The notes below the pieces were generated by a model. It did no database searches. It was not told the origin of the DNA and saw only the letters and a list, made by a program, of their open reading frames with translations. This document shows, piece by piece, positions 58,490 to 64,000 of a stretch of 64,000 nucleotides of DNA. Positions within the stretch are counted from its first letter, which is position 1, and the number at the start of each line of letters is the position of its first letter. A program made the position numbers and the translations under genes. The stretch comes from Syncephalis fuscata (lineage: Eukaryota; Zoopagomycota; Zoopagomycetes; Zoopagales; Piptocephalidaceae), in assembly GCA_025786725.1 (NCBI GenBank), contig JAHLTZ010000025.1:310001-374000 (forward strand), read 5' to 3'.

Positions 58490-60679
58490 ATGAAGTCGAC
58501 CAGCCTACTCAAAGCAACACCATTCACCGCTGTGGCCTGGTTAGCCTTGGCCGGACTTTCTTTACTGCTGCTTACGTCAAGCGGCAACAAAGAAACGCGC
58601 TCTATACACCATGAACTAGAACTAGAAATAAATCAAAAAACTTTACTTCGTCGCAGTCTGGTGAGTGACGATTTGCTTTAAAGTTGCAATACAATACGAT
58701 AACTAACAAATCGATGCACCATAAATATCTGCCTTTTTATTTATGGCACAATAAAACTGTATAGCCTGACAAAGAAGCACACAAAGTGGGCCATTTGCCG
58801 TTTGAGTCAGATCAGACTCCTTTGGCCGGTAGCTATGCTGGCCATCTACCTGTGGCCAACTGTACTAGCCCAAGCGGGAGTTCGCAAGATTGTGGTGCAC
58901 TGTAAGTTGGCTATTAATGCACCAAAATTTATACTAAATATACACAGATTTTATTGGTATTTTCCAACTGAAATGCCAAATGACGACAAGGCACCACTAG
59001 TAATGTATGAATACACACCACCATTGATATATTTGGCTAACCATCACGTAGCTGGCTTCAAGGCGGGCCTGGGTCTTCTTCTATGGTGGGGCTATTTTAC
59101 GAGGTAGCTCAATTAACTATAATTTTATTGTAATTGTCTAAACAAACTGACGATAGCATGGTCCGGTCACTGTGTCCGATAACAATAAGCTTATTCGACG
59201 CACAATTCCGTGGACCAAATCCGTTGATATGGTCTTTGTTGATCAGCCAGTCGGTACTGGATTTAGTTATGCCATGCCTGGCATTCCAGATGATGCTAAT
59301 CCAAACCTTAGCCCGATTCGTTTCACCAATACTAATACACCAAATGACAATAGCAACGCAAAAAACGTCACTACAAGTAGCAGACCATTAACCTTGGAAA
59401 GATGTCACGCTGGTGGCTATGTCACGGATCAACAACAAGTTGGTCGAGACTTTGTCTATTTTCTTGAGCAGTTTTACAAAGTACATCCTGATCTTCAACA
59501 GCGCGAACTATTCCTCGCAGGTGAATCCTATGCCGGTAAATTCATTCCAGCAATTGCACAAAATATTTTGCAATACAATCGCAAATCCGATACAAGTAAG
59601 TATATGTCTGATAACACTTATAATACTTTATTAAACCATATTGAATAGCGCACAAAATACCACTATCTGGCCTTGTGATAGGTATTTATAGCAATAGACA
59701 AGCTATATTATTAATACACTAACAGTTTACATATAGGCAATGGCCTTACTGTTCCAGAGGTCCAAGTTAAATACAATGCTCAGTTGGCCGCCAATTTTGG
59801 TAAAAAGCATACCTAATTCACAGAGTCACTATAGCTAACTTGAGCAATATAGGATTGCTTTCGCATTCACAGACTCAAGAGTTGCAGCAGCTATGCGACA
59901 AAGCGTCAGAGCTAGCCATTAAAAAGGACTATCTATTGTCATTGGAAGCCCGTGAAAAGATGTTTAAATTATTCAACGAATATACAAGCAATGTTAACTA
60001 TTACGATATCCGCGAAAAGGATATACCCAAGGAAAGAGCACGTATGATAAAATTCCTAAGCTCTGTGGAGATACTTGATGCGCTGCACACCAATGGTCAT
60101 CAGCTACACAGCGATTTGGCCGTTAAGGATTGCTTGGCAGTAAGTTACTAAATAAGAAAGCAAGTCGATTTTAACAAGTATCTATTTGTATAGTCGGATA
60201 TTATGAAATCTGTCGGTGGCTTGTTTCCAGAACTGTTGGACAACTACCGCATTCTTCTTTTCCAAGGTAGCTTTCCGCATATTCATTATCATTATTATTT
60301 ATACTTATTTATTTACTATCTAATACAACAGGTCAATTTGATTTCCGTGATGGTCCTATAGGTAGCGAAGCATGGATTCGTCAGATTGACTGGCATGGCC
60401 GCAATACGTTCAACCAAGCGACACGCAAGGTAAGCATAGCAGCATAAAAAGCCAAATATAGCTGCAACAGCAATCTTATTCTAATACTAATCTGTACCAA
60501 TTGCAAAGCCATGGCGTACTAGCGATAAGCCAGGTGGCCTAGCCGGTTATGTTACGGAACATGACAATCTTAGTCATGCGATTGTATTGAATGCAGGCCA
60601 TTTTGCACCAGCCAATGCACCAGAAGCCGTTCTTCAAATGCTAAATCGATGGATGCATAAACAAAGCATTGCCGCGTAA
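58490..60679 (+). CDS. Serine carboxypeptidase S10, CPVL-like
   Basis: A 521-residue secretory or vacuolar carboxypeptidase. Ten exons join in phase: 58490-58660, 58765-58901, 58948-59004, 59052-59103, 59157-59595, 59737-59799, 59835-60139, 60194-60266, 60332-60429 and 60509-60679. The N-terminus has a hydrophobic signal anchor (VAWLALAGLSLLLLTSS). Family motifs: YAGHLPV, LFYWYFPT, WLQGGPGSSSMVGLFYE, DQPVGTGFSY, the nucleophile GESYAGKFIPAIA, the Asp in FQGQFDFRDG and the His in NAGHFAPANAP. The WLQGGPG form and EHGP are closer to vitellogenic-type carboxypeptidases than to CPY or Kex1. A Thr/Asn-rich insert of about 40 residues follows GTGFSY. All catalytic residues are present and the frame is intact. 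Confidence 0.93.
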
Positions 60680-61246
60680 TTTATTAATAGTAGTAGTATT
60701 ATTACTAATGATTTAATAAACTTGACCGTTACATGATTATCACAAATACATTGCGCTATCTCGTTTATTTATCTAGACTAATGAGCTATCATTTTATCTT
60801 CCAAAGTATGCTGACATTCTTTTACTAATAATATATCCTTTGCATCATAAATAATATATGAAAATAATTGCGAGTGTGTTTATTGTTTAGTTGTTTGACA
60901 GTTGCACCAACGACTAGTGCAAAGTTATTGTTTTGCTTTAGAAGTAACATTTTAAGAAATATGTAATATTCGATTGCATTTAGATTTAAACATTTTTATG
61001 TATAAAGTTATTAATTGATTACAAGCTAGTGATCAGTTGTCATTGGTCTAATCACCTCACAAATGGCTATGACCATGACACACACACACACGCACGCTAT
61101 TGCCTCTGGCTATTCCTTCCTTCTCTTTCTTTGTTTCTTTTGCCTTTTTTGCAGTACGTGTCGGTACGGCTGATCAAACAAGAATCAATCATCTTTATAC
61201 CTTCGCAGTGTCTTGATTTGTCTGCTACATTTATTATTATTACAAA
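60680..61246. other. Intergenic region, no gene seen
   Basis: A 567-bp gap containing the promoter of the ATP synthase e gene, with a CA-rich run near 61079-61095 and a CT-rich stretch at 61110-61150. Confidence 0.5.
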
Positions 61247-61875
61247 ATGACGACACCACTTGTTCGTGTAAGTTAAACAACAAGCTGCGTTGACGTGGAA
61301 TTTCTGCGCGCTACAATACAATTACAAATACATGTTATATTGCTATATAGCAAACGGTATAAATCTAAAGATCCACTATACCTCTAGTTGCTATTACTGC
61401 TACGACTCTAATAGATTCAGTAGCAGTGTTTAATAATAACAATACCACGCGGTGATAAGAAAATGAAAAAATAGAATCTAGTTTTAATAATATATTTAAC
61501 TGTTTGTATAGACTTCTCGCTGGGCTGCATTGGGCGGTGGTCTTGTTTACGGCTTTGTGCATCGCCGTTCACTAAGCAAGCAAGTGGCTGAGGAACGTGA
61601 GCAGGCAGAATATGCGCGCAAAGAACACTTGATTGCTGAGGCCAAATCAGAATACGCTAAGCGATATGCTCAACCAGCTGGTGATGGTAGGTCGTTTGTC
61701 ACAATATCTAAAATAGACAAATTAACAACAATGCACAAAATCTATTTATTATTTAGTTATCACGGATCCAGAAAATCCAGCCTTTGATTTGGAAAAATTA
61801 ATTAGTCATATGAGAAATCTAGCGCTTGAGTTTTGTTACATATCAATTCAAGCTTTTATTCAGCATTTCGTTTGA
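61247..61875 (+). CDS. Mitochondrial F1Fo-ATP synthase subunit e
   Basis: A 104-residue membrane subunit that supports ATP synthase dimers and cristae shape (yeast Tim11/Atp21). Exons are 61247-61267, 61512-61686 and 61757-61875. The first exon codes only seven residues (TTPLVR). Exon 2 has the transmembrane helix with the dimerising GxxxG-type stretch GGGLVYGFVHRR, then a charged helix (EEREQAEYARKEHLIAEAKSEYAK). Exon 3 has the typical VITDPENPAFDLEKLI. About 25 extra C-terminal residues after that segment are unusual and may come from read-through of a diverged 3' end. The first intron is long (244 nt) for this window. Confidence 0.9.
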
Positions 61876-62823
61876 TTATTTGCTTAATGCTTTGATGCAA
61901 ACTTTACTGCACAGTCACCATATCATTCTTATTAAAACTGTCGTCCATTTGGACTTTAGGACTGCCTTGATTTGCAAATTAGATTAATGTAATTTAAAAC
62001 ATTGGTGCACAAACATACACAAATATATAATATACTACTGGATATAAATACTAACGCCAGTGAATAGACAAACGTCGATAAATGATATCCTATATGATTT
62101 AGGTATTGTTATTGATGAATGGCCATGACATAACAGATAAAAACGTCATATAACTGTCAGGCCTATGTTAAACTGTTATTGTGAAGAGCATAGCAAACAA
62201 CACTGCCTTAAAGAAGACTAGTGTTGTAAGTTATGGCTTCTTTTGCGCAACAAGCAAATAAACAACAGGAATACAGGCATCTGTTGTTGTAGTGGACTTT
62301 GCATAAAGCGGTTGTGCAATGAAGGGGGAATTGTAAGCGAATGAAAGCATGTGTAAGCAATAAACGAATATCAAATTCAAAGGATAGGATAACGAATGAG
62401 ATAAAGCACAGTCAGTAGCGCATGCAACAATAAAGTATGCGCATGCGCATAATAATAAATGAAAGAAGCATTGTGCCGGCTGTAGTAGTGGTAGGTAATA
62501 GAGTAGTAGAAGTAGATGTATAGATGTATAGATGATAGGTGAGCTGTTGTTGTTGTGGTGGTGGTGGTTAGTAGAGATAATGTGTTAGCAATGATAAAGA
62601 AAGTAAAAGCAATATCGATATCAAATCGGAAGAAAGAAACGATTGAACCAAGCTATCTTCAACCGTAAACAGAAAAGAAAGATAAACGAAACAGACAGAA
62701 GTAGTTAAAATGAAGTAGAATGTAAGCAGTGTAAAGCAGAGAGAGAGAAAACCGTAAAAAATAGTAAAAGACTGGCTTGGAATCTCGAGTACATATCATT
62801 AATTGTTTATGCACAACTGGTTA
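61876..62823. other. Convergent intergenic region, no gene seen
   Basis: About 950 bp between convergent genes, purine-rich on the plus strand at 62560-62760 (the 3' side of the minus-strand gene), with short GTT/GGT runs near 62545-62570. No gene was seen. Confidence 0.45.
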
Positions 62824-64000
62824 TTATGATAATTTCGGGTTTCGGCTACGTCGTCGAAATAGATTCGACACGGATGAAACCTATATTAATAAAATAGAAA
62901 TAATAGAAATAACAGAATAGAAATGGTTAGTAACAGATTATTTAAATTACTAATGAATTATTTATATTTGATTGCCATAAGCAAATTAAATCACATTATT
63001 TTGTTTCGCTCTTGCATAGCAAGTGCACCACAACCGGTACACGCTTACCTAGCTAAACATATACAAACACGCCATGTACAAATTACGAAGCGCATACCTT
63101 AATAGTCGAGCTCAATGGGGATTCTGATCCCAAGAACGATCGCTTATTCTTTAATTTAGGCGAGTGCGCTTTGTCATCTGTAGATGCTGTTATTGTTGTT
63201 GTTGTTGCCGATGAATCAATGACTGCTGTCGTCGAATCTGCTTCAATAGGCAGCAATACAGATGAATCAAGAATACTAGCATCTGGATTATCTGATGTAA
63301 GGACCATTGAGTTTTGTTGATCTATAAAGTAATTATAATAAATAAATAAACGATGTTATTATTAATGTTTATAATAGCTTACCTGAAAAACTCTTATCAT
63401 GGCTCATTTCAGCTGCCTCGTTATCATACTGATTGTCATGAGCTGGCGATGTTGATCGATCCATCTCGTCATCGGCCACGGCACTCTTGCGGCCACGTCG
63501 ACGAATAGCACGACTTAGTCGACGCAGTGCTTGTGGTGTGTGTGGTCGTGCTGTACCATTACCGCGCAATGCACTAACAACCTTCTTAAGACCGGATTTG
63601 CGCTTTGTTGTAGTGCTGGCTGGCACGGACAATGAATGGCCATCTTCTTCACCTTGGATCCCCGATGTATTCGACATATCCTGCGAAGCTGGATCGGTAT
63701 AGTCGGCCGTCACATCAAAGTCTGGAATCTTTGGACGACGGTGGAAGAGTGAACGGAAAAAGGTATCGGTATTGGTGGAGAACCGCTGGCTGCGTGTAGA
63801 TCCACGAGTTGAAGCGGTGCCAGTGTTATTGGTCTTCTCCATAGTACTGCTATTGCTAGTGGACGTATTGGCCATATCTTGCGTCATTTTATGCAATACA
63901 CGGCGCATTTGAACATTTTTATCTAGCAATTCTTGTCGTTCCAATCGATGTTGAAGCGAAGCAGCTTCATATTCATCGATACGCGACTCGTAATGATCCC
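62824..64000 (-). CDS. Ser-rich basic protein of unknown function, 5' part off the right edge
   Basis: Exons 64000-63383, 63321-63098 and 62880-62824 join in phase. The visible N-terminal part is a heptad-like charged segment (DHYESRIDEYEAASLQHRLERQELL, over the 20-residue region near 63995-63920), suggesting a coiled coil. A Ser/Thr-rich stretch with FFRSLFHRRPKIPDFDV follows, then basic clusters (RRLSRAIRRRGRKSA). The last small exon after a 217-nt intron supplies VSSVSNLFRRRSRNPKLS and the stop. Repeated FRR/LFRRR-type basic patches may bind membranes or nucleic acid. I do not recognise the family. Confidence 0.6.

Noticed and set aside
1-64000. CRISPR array, prokaryotic operon or phage content
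   Set aside because: No regular spacer-repeat array; genes have spliceosomal introns and eukaryotic families throughout.

Overview
The window looks like nuclear DNA of an early-diverging fungus. Genes are compact and split by GT..AG introns, mostly 45-60 nt, with CTAAC-like branch motifs. Fungal families are present: fungalysin (M36), alternative oxidase, fungal Zn2Cys6 factors, a CYS-3/Zip1-type bZIP and ATP synthase subunit e. Intergenic DNA is AT-rich and long. A zoopagalean or kickxellalean relative is my inference; no marker here proves the lineage.

Layout. 0-5.8 kb is a housekeeping cluster: TFIIE alpha (minus, runs off the left edge), DPH4 J-protein, an AIG2-type gamma-glutamylcyclotransferase, gluconokinase (minus) and a mitochondrial PPR protein. 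5.8-8.5 kb is a long CT-rich, microsatellite-bearing leader before a CDC7-like kinase (8.5-10.7 kb), which converges on MND1 (minus, 11.7-12.7 kb). 14.6-16.4 kb encodes a secreted pseudokinase with a tandem-repeat stalk. 19.3-21.2 kb is a fungalysin gene (minus) carrying several apparent one-base losses. 21.9-25.6 kb is ELP2 (minus), followed by an F-box protein and an ANP32-like acidic LRR protein (both minus). 31.6-32.7 kb is a second secreted kinase-like gene. 33.9-36.9 kb holds alternative oxidase and a secreted subtilase (minus).

37-52.6 kb is regulatory and repeat-rich. A Zn2Cys6 factor (42.6-45.3 kb) sits between two nearly identical 1.2 kb direct repeats, and a CYS-3-like bZIP (minus) follows. 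A paralogous Zn2Cys6 factor lies at 52.6-54.3 kb. The right end has an orphan 7TM protein (minus), a CPVL-like serine carboxypeptidase, ATP synthase subunit e, and a basic/Ser-rich protein of unknown role that runs off the right edge.

How the parts relate. Four genes encode proteins predicted to enter the secretory pathway as hydrolases or kinase-like proteins (two kinase-like, one metalloprotease, one subtilase), and a carboxypeptidase joins them further right. With the 7TM receptor this suggests a lineage that invests in an extracellular interface. DPH4 and ELP2 both act in translation-related modification and can share J-protein chemistry; AOX, PPR and ATP synthase e are mitochondrial; CDC7 and MND1 are both used in meiosis.

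Quality caveat. Several otherwise well-conserved genes are broken by what look like single-base losses in homopolymers (CDC7-like, fungalysin, Zn2Cys6 factor 1, the pseudokinase repeats). Others (PPR, AOX, carboxypeptidase, F-box, subtilase) are intact over long stretches. I read most of these breaks as sequence or assembly errors, but true decay cannot be excluded from sequence alone.
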